DNA of 64,000 bases from CADEED01 sp963839685 (GTDB lineage: Bacteria; Pseudomonadota; Gammaproteobacteria; Steroidobacterales; Steroidobacteraceae), in the NCBI GenBank assembly GCA_963839685.1, contig CAWIVS010000010.1, positions 186,001 through 250,000 on the forward strand, given 5' to 3'. Shown here piece by piece: positions 1 to 8,472 of this stretch. Each line of letters opens with the position of its first letter. The stretch's first letter is position 1. The translations under genes were made by a program, and so were the position numbers. The notes under the pieces are model-generated. The model was not told the origin of the DNA. It searched no databases and saw only the letters and a list, made by a program, of their open reading frames with translations.

Positions 1-1
1 C

Positions 2-1732
2 TACGTGCGCTGGATGGACTCCGGGCAGACCGCGCTGCTGACCAATCTGGTCGAGCCGCCGGATGCCATTGCCTGGTCGCCCGATGGCAAGTCGATCGCA
101 TTCACGCAGCTGGTGCTCGCGCAGAAGGAACCGCTGGCCGCGCCGCCCCCGAAGCCGGAGGGCGCAACCTGGGCGCCGCCGGTCAAGGTGATCGACTCGG
201 TGGTGTACCGCGCCGACGGGGCGGGATACCTCGAGTCTGGCTATCAACACGTGTTCATCGTTTCGGCCGAAGGGGGCACGCCGCGGCAGCTCACCGCGGG
301 CGACTTCAACCATGATGGCCCGTTGTCCTTTACCCCCGACGGCAAGCACCTGGTGTTCTCGGCGAATCGCGGTCCGGACTGGGAGCGCGACGCGCAGAAC
401 ACGGAAGTCTTCAGCGTGGACATCGCCACGCAGAAGCTCACGCAGCTGACGTCGCGCCAGGGCCCGGACAACGCCCCGGTGGTTTCGCCCGACGGCCGGA
501 AGATCGCCTATCTCGGCTACGACGACCGTTACCAGGGTTACCAGGTCACTCATCTATATGTGATCGACATCGATGGCGGGAACGCGCGCGTGGTGACCGC
601 CGATTTCGACCGCGATGTGGCCGATCCCCGCTGGGCGAACGACAGCCGCGGGATCTATTTCACGTATGACGAACGGGGCGTGCGCAAGCTCGGAATCACC
701 TCGCTCGACGGCAAAGTCAGAACCCTGGCCGAAGGGCTGGGTGGCACCGACCTGGGCCGGCCGTACACCTCCGGCGCTTTCAGCGTCGCGAAGAATGGCC
801 GCACCGCGTTTACGCACAACGCGCCCGGGCGCCCGGCGGATGTGGCCGTTTCGGCGCAATCCAGTTCCAGGAATGGCGGCGGCGCGCGTGTGCTGACCGC
901 GCTCAACGACGACCTGCTCGGCAACAAGACCCTGGGCGAAGTGCGTGAGCTGACGTGGAAATCGTCGAAGGATCAGCGCGACATCCAGGGCTGGGTCATC
1001 ACGCCGCCGGATTTCGACCCGTCGAAGAAATACCCGCTGATCCTCGAAATCCACGGCGGGCCGTTCGCCGCCTACGGGCCTAACTACACCAGCGAGATGC
1101 AGCTGTTCGCCGCCGCCGGCTACATCGTGCTCTACTCCAACCCGCGTGGCAGCACCAGCTACGGCGAGCAATTCGGCAACCTGATTCACCACGCGTACCC
1201 GGGCGACGATTACGATGACCTGATGTCGGGCGTCGATGCGCTGATCGGCGAGGGCAACGTGGACACGAACAACCTGTTCGTGACCGGTGGCTCGGGCGGT
1301 GGCGTGCTCACGGCGTGGATCGTCGGCAAGACCGATCGTTTCCGTGCCGCCGTGGTCGCCAAACCGGTCATCAACTGGTCGAGCTTCGTGCTGACCTCGG
1401 ACATCACTCCGTTCTTCCACCGCTACTGGTTCGGTGCGCAACCCTGGGAACAGCCGCAGGAGTACTGGCGGCGTTCACCGCTGTCGCTGGTGGGTAACGT
1501 GAAGACTCCGACCATGCTGCTCACCGGTGAGTCCGACTACCGCACGCCGATCGGCGAGTCGGAGCAGTTCTACCAGGCGCTCAAACTGCGCAAGATCGAC
1601 ACCGTGATGGTGCGAATTCCCGAGGCGTCGCATGGCATGACGTCGCGACCCAGCAACCTCATCGCCAAGGTTGATAACATCCTGGCCTGGTTCGGGAAGT
1701 ACCGGAAATCCAAGGGGCCAGGAGGCTCGTGA
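2..1732 (+). CDS. S9 family peptidase (prolyl oligopeptidase-like), 5' end missing
   Basis: Secreted or periplasmic serine peptidase of the S9 (acylaminoacyl/dipeptidyl peptidase) group that trims short peptides. About 575 residues are visible and the frame is already open at the left edge, so the N-terminus lies outside the window. The first 300 residues have beta-propeller repeats of TolB/PD40 type (SPDGK, TPDGK). The rest is an alpha/beta hydrolase domain: nucleophile Ser in GGSGGG near residue 429, Asp in GESDYRTP near 510 and His in EASHGM near 542, a complete triad. The stop overlaps the GTG start of the next gene, so the two are probably co-transcribed. Family call is firm; substrate is unknown. 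Confidence 0.9.
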   Translation, partial: YVRWMDSGQTALLTNLVEPPDAIAWSPDGKSIAFTQLVLAQKEPLAAPPPKPEGATWAPPVKVIDSVVYRADGAGYLESGYQHVFIVSAEGGTPRQLTAGDFNHDGPLSFTPDGKHLVFSANRGPDWERDAQNTEVFSVDIATQKLTQLTSRQGPDNAPVVSPDGRKIAYLGYDDRYQGYQVTHLYVIDIDGGNARVVTADFDRDVADPRWANDSRGIYFTYDERGVRKLGITSLDGKVRTLAEGLGGTDLGRPYTSGAFSVAKNGRTAFTHNAPGRPADVAVSAQSSSRNGGGARVLTALNDDLLGNKTLGEVRELTWKSSKDQRDIQGWVITPPDFDPSKKYPLILEIHGGPFAAYGPNYTSEMQLFAAAGYIVLYSNPRGSTSYGEQFGNLIHHAYPGDDYDDLMSGVDALIGEGNVDTNNLFVTGGSGGGVLTAWIVGKTDRFRAAVVAKPVINWSSFVLTSDITPFFHRYWFGAQPWEQPQEYWRRSPLSLVGNVKTPTMLLTGESDYRTPIGESEQFYQALKLRKIDTVMVRIPEASHGMTSRPSNLIAKVDNILAWFGKYRKSKGPGGS

Positions 1733-2679
1733 AGTTCGCCATTCTCGGCGCGGGCGCACTCGGCACCATTCTCGGCGCGCACCTGTCGCACGCCGGGCAT
1801 GAAGTCGCGATGATCGTGCGCGGCGAACGCGCGCGCGTGCTGCAGCGCCAGGGACTGGTACTCAATGGGCTGTCGGACATCAAGTCACGCTCCATCGTCA
1901 TCGACGACCCGAAAAAGCTGCGCGAGACCGGCACGCTGATCATCGCCACCAAGGCCATCGACTCGGTGCAGTCACTGGACACGCTGCGCCACCTGGATCT
2001 CGACCAGGCATTTTCGGTGCAGAACGGTGTACTCAAGAATGAGCTGCTGGCGAGGGTTTTCGGCTTCTCGCGGGTGCTTGGCGCCATGGCGGATTTCAGC
2101 GGCGAGCTGCTCGCCAACGGCGAAGTGAAATTCACGCGCAACGTGGCGCTGCATCTCGGCGAAGAGAAGGGCGGTCTGAGTCCGCGTGTCGAGGAACTGG
2201 CGTCCGCCATCGACGCGGCCGGTGTGCGCTGCGTGGCGGCGCCCGACATCCGCAGGCGTGAATGGTCGAAGTACGCGGGCTGGATCGCGCAGTTCCCGTT
2301 GGCGGTGCTCACGCGACAGATCACCTGGAAATTCCTCATGGACGAGCGCAGCGCCGCGGTCATCGTGGGCATCGTGCGCGAGGCGGCGCAGCTCGCCGCC
2401 GCGATGAAGGTCGAGCTCATGGACATGCCGCCGCTGCCGGTGCCCAGCATCGTCCACGGCAGCGACGCGCAGGCCATCGAGATCGTCCGCGGCATCGGCC
2501 AGAAATTCCGCGACACTTCGCCCGAACATCGCATGTCGGCGCAGCAGGACGTCCTGCGTGGCAGCCGGCTCGAGTACGAAGAGACCCTGGGATACGCGCT
2601 TGCGAAGGGACGCGAGCTCGGTGTGCCCATGCCCACGCTCGACACTTGCTACCGCATCATCTCGGTGGCGCATCCATGA
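1729..2679 (+). CDS. Ketopantoate reductase family (ApbA/PanE) oxidoreductase
   Basis: NAD(P)H-dependent dehydrogenase resembling 2-dehydropantoate 2-reductase, which reduces ketopantoate to pantoate in coenzyme A synthesis. The 316-residue length is usual. The N-terminal Rossmann motif GAGALGTILG lies at residues 7-16 and the C-terminal half is the helical ApbA_C domain. The GTG start overlaps the upstream stop and is preceded by AGGAGG, which fixes the start. Its neighbours are a peptidase and a serine hydrolase, not pantothenate genes, so a role in coenzyme A synthesis is not supported by context; it may reduce another 2-oxo acid. Confidence 0.8.
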   Translation: MKFAILGAGALGTILGAHLSHAGHEVAMIVRGERARVLQRQGLVLNGLSDIKSRSIVIDDPKKLRETGTLIIATKAIDSVQSLDTLRHLDLDQAFSVQNGVLKNELLARVFGFSRVLGAMADFSGELLANGEVKFTRNVALHLGEEKGGLSPRVEELASAIDAAGVRCVAAPDIRRREWSKYAGWIAQFPLAVLTRQITWKFLMDERSAAVIVGIVREAAQLAAAMKVELMDMPPLPVPSIVHGSDAQAIEIVRGIGQKFRDTSPEHRMSAQQDVLRGSRLEYEETLGYALAKGRELGVPMPTLDTCYRIISVAHP

Positions 2680-2693
2680 AACGGGAGCAGACG

Positions 2694-4004
2694 ATGAAGT
2701 TTCTGACGACCGCCTTTACCGTGGCACTGGTGACGATGACGACGCTGGCGGCCGGTGCGGCTGCGCCGGTCAACGCGCCGGCGCCACCCGCGCCCGCAAC
2801 CGCGCCGCCGCTGGTCATCGAACCCGCCGCGATCGACGATGCGCTGCGCAGCATGGTCGAAAGCCGGAAAATCATTGGCGTCTCGGCGCTGGTCTACCAG
2901 GGCGGTCACGAGGTCTATTTCGGCGCCTTTGGCCTGGCGGATCGCGAGAACAACAAGCCGATGGCGCGCGATTCCGTGGTGCAGATTTTCTCGATGACCA
3001 AGCCGATCGTGGGCGTGGCGCTCATGAAGCTCTTCGAGCGCGGCAAGTTCAAGCTCGACGATCCGCTCGAGCAGTACGCGCCCGAGTTCGCGAATCTCAA
3101 GGTGTACGCCGGTCTCGACGAGGCCGGTCAGCCGAAGTACGAAGCGCCGAAGCGCAAGGTCACCATCCGCGACGTGCTGCGTCATACCGCGGGTTTTACC
3201 AGCGGCGACGGCGACCAGACTGCCGTCGGCGCTATCTACCGGGAGCTGGATCCGCGCGCGTTCACGAACACGCTGGCGGAGTTTGCGCAGAAGTTCGCGC
3301 AGGTGCCGCTCGCCTATCAGCCGGGGACCCACTGGCTGTACTCCGATGCGGTGGACGTGCAGGCCTACCTGGTGCAGAAACTGTCAGGAGTGCCGATCGA
3401 CAAGTTTCTCGATTTGCACATCATCAGGCCGCTGGGCATGAAGTCGGTGCGTTACACCATTCTGCCCACCGATGCGGATCGGCCGCAGCTTGCGGCGGTG
3501 TACACGCGCAATGATGACGGCAGCTTCACGCGGCAGACGGACGAGGAAGCCTACAAATTCAACGGCCAGGACTGGCCGATGAAGCCCGGCAGCTTCGGGC
3601 TGGTCGCGACCATCGACGACTACATGAAATTCGCGCGCATGCTGGCGGGCGGCGGAAAGCTGGACCGCGCGCGCATTCTCAACCCCGAGACCGTGCAGCT
3701 CATGGCCACCGACGCCATGCCACCCGACGTCACCGACCAGTCGTGGTTGCCCGGGAAAGGACAGGTGGGTTTCGGCATCGACCTCGCGGTGCGCGTGGCG
3801 CCGCCCAAAGACGCCGGCGAGGCCTCGGGTGCGGTGGGCGAATTCTTCTGGGACGGTGCGGCCAGTACGCTGTTCTGGGTTGACCCGAAAAATGCCATCG
3901 CCGCGGTGTTGTTCACGCAGATGCGGCCGTTCGACAAGGTGAAACTGCACAAGACTTTCCGCGACGCGGTCTATCGCAACGATCCGTTGGCGCTCGCGCA
4001 CTGA
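2694..4004 (+). CDS. Serine hydrolase, beta-lactamase class C/esterase family
   Basis: Exported penicillin-binding-protein-like hydrolase or esterase, 436 residues. A Sec signal peptide with an Ala-rich end is followed by a proline/alanine linker. The catalytic SxxK motif is SMTK near residue 100; the Tyr motif is YSD near 215 (the usual form is YxN). An HTAGF motif lies near residue 163. ATG at 2694 is chosen because GGAG stands 7 bases before it; an in-frame ATG at 2676 overlapping the preceding stop is the alternative. Such proteins are often esterases or D-aminopeptidases rather than antibiotic-resistance enzymes, and nothing here suggests resistance. Confidence 0.85.
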   Translation: MKFLTTAFTVALVTMTTLAAGAAAPVNAPAPPAPATAPPLVIEPAAIDDALRSMVESRKIIGVSALVYQGGHEVYFGAFGLADRENNKPMARDSVVQIFSMTKPIVGVALMKLFERGKFKLDDPLEQYAPEFANLKVYAGLDEAGQPKYEAPKRKVTIRDVLRHTAGFTSGDGDQTAVGAIYRELDPRAFTNTLAEFAQKFAQVPLAYQPGTHWLYSDAVDVQAYLVQKLSGVPIDKFLDLHIIRPLGMKSVRYTILPTDADRPQLAAVYTRNDDGSFTRQTDEEAYKFNGQDWPMKPGSFGLVATIDDYMKFARMLAGGGKLDRARILNPETVQLMATDAMPPDVTDQSWLPGKGQVGFGIDLAVRVAPPKDAGEASGAVGEFFWDGAASTLFWVDPKNAIAAVLFTQMRPFDKVKLHKTFRDAVYRNDPLALAH

Positions 4005-4006
4005 GA

Positions 4007-5164
4007 ATGAGCGATCAGGAGTTAGGCTTCGGATTCATCGGCGCGGGCGCGATTGCGCACTTCCACGCGCGCGCGGTGGCCGCCGCCCGCGGCGGGCGGC
4101 TGGTCGGCGTGGTGAGCCGGCGCCGCGCCGCCGCCCAGGCATTCGCGCAGGAACACGGCATGAGCTTCGCGTCCGATGACGTGCACCAGCTGCTGGCGCT
4201 GCCGGGAGTCGACGCGGTGTGTATCACCACGCCCTCGGCGCTGCACCTCGAACCGGCGCTGGCGGCGATTCGCGCCGGCAAGCACCTCATGATCGAGAAG
4301 CCGCTCGACTCGACGGTGCAAGGCACGGATCACATCCTGGCGGAGGCCGACAAGGCCGGGGTGCGCGTCGGGTCCATTTTCCAGGCGCGTTTCGGCGACG
4401 CCGCGCGACAGGTCAAGGCCGCCGCCGACGCGGGGCGTTTCGGTCGCATGGTGCTCGCCAGTTGCTACGTGAAGTGGAGTCGCACCGGCGAGTACTACAC
4501 CGGCTGGAAGGGGAAGCTCTCCGAAGACGGTGGCGGCGCACTCATCAACCAGGCGATTCACGGTGTCGATCTGTTGCAATGGTTTGCCGGCATGCCGGTG
4601 GAGGTGTTCGCCTGGACCACGCGGCGCGTGCACACACGAATCGAATCCGAAGACACCTGTGTGGCGGCGCTCAGGTTCGGCAGCGGCGCATTCGGCACCA
4701 TCGAAGCGAGTACCGCGCTCTGGCCCGGATTCTCACGCCGCATCGAGCTCTGCGGTGAACACGGCTCGGTCGTCATGGAAGACGACGACATCGCGCGCTG
4801 GGAGTTTCGGATCGAGCTGCCCGAGGACGAGAAGATCCGCACCACGCGTGAAAGTGCTTCGATGGGTTCGGGCGCCGCCGCGCCGATGGCCATCAAGTTC
4901 GAAGGTCACCTGCGCCAGATCCAGGACTTCATCGACGGCATCCGCGAACGGCGACCGTTCTTCATCGAGGGTCGCGAAGCGCGCAAGGCCGTGGCGCTGG
5001 TGCGGGCGGTCTACGACTCGGCCGCGTCCGGCAAACCCGTCCGCCTGTTGAATCGGCGGAGTGTGACCGGGGAATGTCCCCATTTACTTGCAGATTTGCG
5101 CAGCTTCTCGCGCGGCTTGTCGCCAGTCCTTCGGGCCACGATATGCCCTTGGCCTGCATCATGA
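4007..5164 (+). CDS. Gfo/Idh/MocA family oxidoreductase
   Basis: NAD(P)-dependent dehydrogenase of the glucose-fructose oxidoreductase/inositol dehydrogenase family, probably acting on a sugar or cyclitol. The N-terminal Rossmann fold shows GFIGAGAIAHFHARA and the family motif EKPLD near residue 95, with the catalytic Lys. The C-terminal domain carries GGGALINQAIHGVDLLQW. It starts two bases after the preceding hydrolase stop. The family-like sequence ends at about GKPVRLL (position 5050). The last 35 or so codons read through a GGAATGTCCCC repeat and into the antisense of the convergent deacetylase gene, so the annotated C-terminus is probably not native. Confidence 0.85.
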   Translation: MSDQELGFGFIGAGAIAHFHARAVAAARGGRLVGVVSRRRAAAQAFAQEHGMSFASDDVHQLLALPGVDAVCITTPSALHLEPALAAIRAGKHLMIEKPLDSTVQGTDHILAEADKAGVRVGSIFQARFGDAARQVKAAADAGRFGRMVLASCYVKWSRTGEYYTGWKGKLSEDGGGALINQAIHGVDLLQWFAGMPVEVFAWTTRRVHTRIESEDTCVAALRFGSGAFGTIEASTALWPGFSRRIELCGEHGSVVMEDDDIARWEFRIELPEDEKIRTTRESASMGSGAAAPMAIKFEGHLRQIQDFIDGIRERRPFFIEGREARKAVALVRAVYDSAASGKPVRLLNRRSVTGECPHLLADLRSFSRGLSPVLRATICPWPAS

Positions 5165-6032
5165 GTTCGGTGAGCGTGCCGCCACCCGCATCGGCGACAT
5201 CCGGATCCGATGCGTAGATCGGATCGCTCTGCGCCTGCTCCAGCGTGATGATGCGGTAGCCCTCGCGCTTCAGCAGCGCAAACAGTTCCGGCAGGATGTG
5301 CGGGCTGAACGAGCCGAGATGCAGCAGGGCGACATGCTTGATGTCGCGTCCCCAGACCTGCCGTGACAGGTCGCGTTGCACGCTCATCCAGCGTTGCGCC
5401 TCGGCGAGATAACTGCTGCGCAGCCATTCGATGGCCGCGGCATCCTGCTTCGCGACGCAGCGCGCGTGCGCGCTGTTCCAGAGGTAATCCTCCCAGTCGA
5501 TGGTGGTCTGCGCGATGCGATAGCCGCGCGACGCCAGGAAGGCGCGAATGGCGCGGCGCTTTTCGAGCGTGTCGCCTTCGTGAAGATAGGGATAACGGAA
5601 CCAATGCCAGTCGTACTTTGGCTTGTCGTCTGAGTTCAGGGGCGTCAGCAGCGCCAGCGGCGGCTCGTTGCGCTGGATCTCCTGCTGAAATTCTTCGACC
5701 GGATTCTTCGTGAGATCGAGGTGCGAATAGGTGTGATTCGCGAGCGGATGGCCCGCCGCGATCCACACCTGCAGGGCCTGCGCGCCATCCGGATCGCGCT
5801 CGAGCTGGCGCGCATTGATGAAGCCATAAGACGGCGGCACGCGATGTTTTTTCAGCACCTTGACCGTGTCGCGCGCCAGTTCGGATTGTTTCTTGCCCGG
5901 CGGCAGCACACCGTTGAGCGGCAGGTCGTCGAAGGTCAGCGCGATCTCGAGCTTCGCCTCAGCCGCGCTGGCCGTGGGCACGAGCGCGGGCGCGAGCAGC
6001 CCCGCGAGCAGGGCGATGAATTTCAACCGCAT
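4962..6032 (-). CDS. Polysaccharide deacetylase (NodB homology) family protein
   Basis: Exported carbohydrate esterase of family 4 type that removes acetyl groups from a polysaccharide or cell-wall sugar. A Sec signal peptide covers residues 1-23. The metal and catalytic motif TFDD is at residues 33-36 and the zinc-binding HTYSH (HxxxH) at 100-104; both NodB hallmarks are present. The convincing sequence ends near SWPEGL. After that the frame runs through a repeat and into the convergent oxidoreductase. Removing one G near 5120 would instead give a short tail ending in ICK and a TAA at 5084-5086, immediately before the repeat; that shorter end is the more likely native one. Confidence 0.8.
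   Translation of the reverse strand: MRLKFIALLAGLLAPALVPTASAAEAKLEIALTFDDLPLNGVLPPGKKQSELARDTVKVLKKHRVPPSYGFINARQLERDPDGAQALQVWIAAGHPLANHTYSHLDLTKNPVEEFQQEIQRNEPPLALLTPLNSDDKPKYDWHWFRYPYLHEGDTLEKRRAIRAFLASRGYRIAQTTIDWEDYLWNSAHARCVAKQDAAAIEWLRSSYLAEAQRWMSVQRDLSRQVWGRDIKHVALLHLGSFSPHILPELFALLKREGYRIITLEQAQSDPIYASDPDVADAGGGTLTELMMQAKGISWPEGLATSRARSCANLQVNGDIPRSHSADSTGGRVCRTRPSRRPPAPAPRPCALRDPR
5068..5084. repeat. GGAATGTCCCC repeat, single copy
   Basis: The stretch GGGGAATGTCCCCATTT is partly self-complementary (GGGGA/TCCCC). It shares GGAATGTCCCCATT with both arms of the hairpin element at 38066-38161. It lies exactly where the convergent oxidoreductase and deacetylase genes meet. The pattern suggests a REP-like interspersed element; the link to a transposase family is inference. 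Confidence 0.6.
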
Positions 6033-6042
6033 CGCCAGCTGG

Positions 6043-6546
6043 CTATTTCAGCAGGCTGCGCAACATCCACGCGGTCTTCTCGTGCACCTGCAGGCGCTGG
6101 GTGAGCAGGTCGCAGGTCGACTCGTCGCCGGCCTTTTCTGCGGCCGGGAAGGCCTGGCGGGCGGTGCGTGCCACGGCCTCGTGTCCGCTGACCAGCAGTC
6201 GCACCATGTCCATGGCTTCGGGGACGCCGTCGGTTTCCGCGATCGATGTGAGGCGTGCAAAGTCCTTGCCGGTGCCCGGCGCCGGGTAGCCGAGCGAACG
6301 AATGCGTTCCGCGATTGCATCGAGCGCATTCCACAACTCGGTGTATTCGTCCATGAACATCAGGTGCAGCGTGTTGAACATCGGTCCTTCGACGTTCCAG
6401 TGGAAGTTGTGCGTCTTGAGGTACAGCGAATAAGTGTCGGCGAGCACTCGCGACAGACCGAGCGCGATCTTCTCGCGGTCCGTGGTCTTGATGCCGATGT
6501 CGATCTGCGGTGCTGCAACGGCCGCGGCGGAAATCTTCTTGCCCAT
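6043..6546 (-). CDS. dps: Dps family DNA-binding ferritin-like protein
   Basis: Starvation-inducible mini-ferritin that oxidises and stores iron in a 12-subunit shell and protects DNA from peroxide. 167 residues, the usual length. The Dps signature runs from THNFHWNVEGPMF (residues 45-57) through HLMFMDEYTEL to the DAIAERI helix; the ferroxidase His, Asp and Glu residues are in place. The start at 6546 (MGKKIS) is chosen over an upstream in-frame ATG because GAGGAG stands 7 bases before it. A small hairpin in the leader overlaps that ribosome site. It lies just upstream of the deacetylase on the same strand. Confidence 0.93.
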   Translation of the reverse strand: MGKKISAAAVAAPQIDIGIKTTDREKIALGLSRVLADTYSLYLKTHNFHWNVEGPMFNTLHLMFMDEYTELWNALDAIAERIRSLGYPAPGTGKDFARLTSIAETDGVPEAMDMVRLLVSGHEAVARTARQAFPAAEKAGDESTCDLLTQRLQVHEKTAWMLRSLLK

Positions 6547-6554
6547 GACGACGC

Positions 6555-6571
6555 TCCTCACTTTATGAGGA
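6555..6571 (-). promoter_or_regulatory. Leader hairpin overlapping the dps ribosome-binding site
   Basis: On the minus strand TCCTCA, a five-base loop (TAAAG) and TGAGGA form a 6-bp stem. The 3' arm contains the GAGG of the dps Shine-Dalgarno sequence, so folding would mask it. The stem is short and could be chance. Confidence 0.35.
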
Positions 6572-6614
6572 TTGAGTCTAGCCATCCGGCCGGGGCACGG
6601 CCATTCGAAATTGA

Positions 6615-7686
6615 CTATGGCTTCGATAGATGAGCCGTCGCCAGGTGCTGGCGCAATACATCGCCACCGAAGTCACGCTCGAGGTCGCGGTACACCGTAT
6701 GGATGTGGTTGCCGTCGTTCTGGGTGTTGTCGTACTCGATGAGCAGCGTCGGTCCGTGCACACGGTAGTAATGCTTCTGCCCGCTTTCGATGCCGCCTGC
6801 CCAGGCGAAGTGCAGCTTGCCGAACCCCGCACGATCAAGGCGCGTCAACGCATCGCGCGCCGTGGCCGGCGTGAAACGGCTGGTATACAACTCGATGAGG
6901 CTGCGCAGCTGCCGCTGTTCGGCGGCGTTCATGTCGGCGGCCGCGAGGCCCTCGAATGGCAGCGGGCGCACCTTCGGATCGTTGCCGGTGACGATGTCCG
7001 GGAAGGCGGTGTCGTTGATCATCGCGGTCTTGCGGCGCGACTCCGGCAGCAGCATGCACGAGTTCACGCCCGAGGTCTTCCTCCGCGGCCAGCAGGCGGA
7101 ATCCTTTCTGCGGCCCGTCGGGGACCCGCGCGGGATTGGCGCCCATGAATACCGGCGCCACGATCGCCGCCTGGCCTGGAAGCTGCGTCACGTTGATCGA
7201 CAGGTGATGTCCTTCGAATCGCCACGCCCAGGGAGCGCTGGCGCCCGGGCTGCCGAACACGCTGGTGTAATACAGGCCGGGATCGCGCCGCGAGGCATTG
7301 GCGGCGCCGGCGTCGGTTTCGATGCGACGCAGGATGTTTTCGTGCTTGATCACTCCGCGCGCCGCCAGCAGGCCCTCCGGGCTCAGCGCACTGGCGAGCA
7401 GCGGACCTAACAATTCGCTCTGCGCATCATCGAGTGCGAGCACCGGGACGCCGACTCGTTCGCGCGGCACGAAGTACCATGCGGTTCGCTCGGGCGAGTC
7501 CGCCGGAAAGCTGGCGGTCTTGCGCAAATCCGCCGGCAGCGAAGCGAGGAAGGCGTTGGCGGCAGCTGCGGCGCTGTCGTCGCCGGCCGCCGTGCGCCCG
7601 GCGCCTGCGTGTGGTGAAACGACGAGCGCGCCCAGTGCGCCGACCGCCAGGGACAATCCGATTCCAGCCATGCTCGTGATACGCAT
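6615..7686 (-). pseudogene. DUF3500 family exported protein, frameshifted
   Basis: Exported protein of the DUF3500 family, function unknown, with an N-terminal signal peptide and family motifs such as HHLSIN and FMGANPARVPDG. The reading frame breaks in a CCC run at 7069-7071 (GGG on the coding strand). The N-terminal part ends in EEDLG and the rest (VNSCMLLPESRR... to LSKP) is in another frame. Deleting one G joins them into a continuous 356-residue protein with family-like spacing. The total span is one base more than a multiple of three. The ATG at 7686 has GGGGAG 6 bases upstream. Probably an intact gene with a consensus error rather than true decay. Confidence 0.8.
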
Positions 7687-7758
7687 TCGCGCTCCCCTTT
7701 TAGCGCGATGCTAGGCCAACCGTCGATGCCTGTCATGGCCTCCGCATGCCGGCCCGTG

Positions 7759-8472
7759 TCAGGCGCGTTTTGCCATCGAGCCGAGACCGGAGGCGCGCAG
7801 CAGCAACCAGGTGAGGAGCAATGGACCGGGCAGCGCCCACCAGGCGCCGGCCGACAGCGCGAACAGGTAAAACCCCCACCAGACGCAGCACTCGCCAAAG
7901 TAGTTAGGATGGCGGCCGTAACGCCACAGGCCGCGGTTCAGGACGCGGCCGGCGTTGACGGGATCCGCGCGAAAACGCCACAGCTGCCAGTCGGCGCTGG
8001 CTTCGATCACAAAGCCCGCCACCCACAGCAGCAAGCCTGCGGCGTCCAGCCAGCCGGGCGGGCGGATGCTGGCGAAGGCGCCCAGCAGGGGCAGTGAAAC
8101 TACCCAGGCGAGCAGTGCGCGCCGCCAGAACACGATGAACAGGCTCTTGATTGCGAAGTGCGGGGCATGCCGTTGCCGCAGCTGCGCGTGCCGCCGGTCT
8201 TCGTCGGCGCCGGCGTGACGCACGGTGAGATGCCAGGCGAGACGCGCCGCCCAGAGCGCACACGGCCACAGCACCAGCGCGATCCGCGGTGCGCGCGGGT
8301 CGCTGCCGAGCGCATACACGACACTCGCGGCGAACAACATCAGGCTCCACAACGTGTCGGCCACGTTGACATTGCGTTGTGGCAGCGACAGCAGCCAGGT
8401 GAGTGTTGCGGCAACCAGCAGCAGCGGCAGCGCCGACAACCACAGGCCGAACTGGAAACTCGCACCGCTCAA
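7759..8472 (-). CDS. DUF1295 family integral membrane protein (steroid 5-alpha-reductase-like fold)
   Basis: Membrane protein of about 237 residues with roughly six hydrophobic segments. The family motif LWRYGRHPNYFGE lies in the C-terminal third, a pattern shared with steroid 5-alpha-reductase and isoprenylcysteine methyltransferase relatives where it binds a nucleotide cofactor. The start is uncertain: TTG at 8472 overlaps the puuB stop (TTGA), and a GTG about 20 bases upstream is the alternative. The overlap implies co-transcription with puuB. Its substrate cannot be told from sequence. Confidence 0.75.
   Translation of the reverse strand: MSGASFQFGLWLSALPLLLVAATLTWLLSLPQRNVNVADTLWSLMLFAASVVYALGSDPRAPRIALVLWPCALWAARLAWHLTVRHAGADEDRRHAQLRQRHAPHFAIKSLFIVFWRRALLAWVVSLPLLGAFASIRPPGWLDAAGLLLWVAGFVIEASADWQLWRFRADPVNAGRVLNRGLWRYGRHPNYFGECCVWWGFYLFALSAGAWWALPGPLLLTWLLLRASGLGSMAKRA

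Noticed and set aside
554..1441. Long minus-strand open frame inside the peptidase gene
   Set aside because: Antisense shadow typical of GC-rich coding DNA; Arg/Val/His-rich with no domain.
2694..4004. Serine hydrolase as an antibiotic-resistance beta-lactamase
   Set aside because: The Tyr motif is YSD rather than YxN, and neighbours are metabolic genes; an esterase-type role is more likely.
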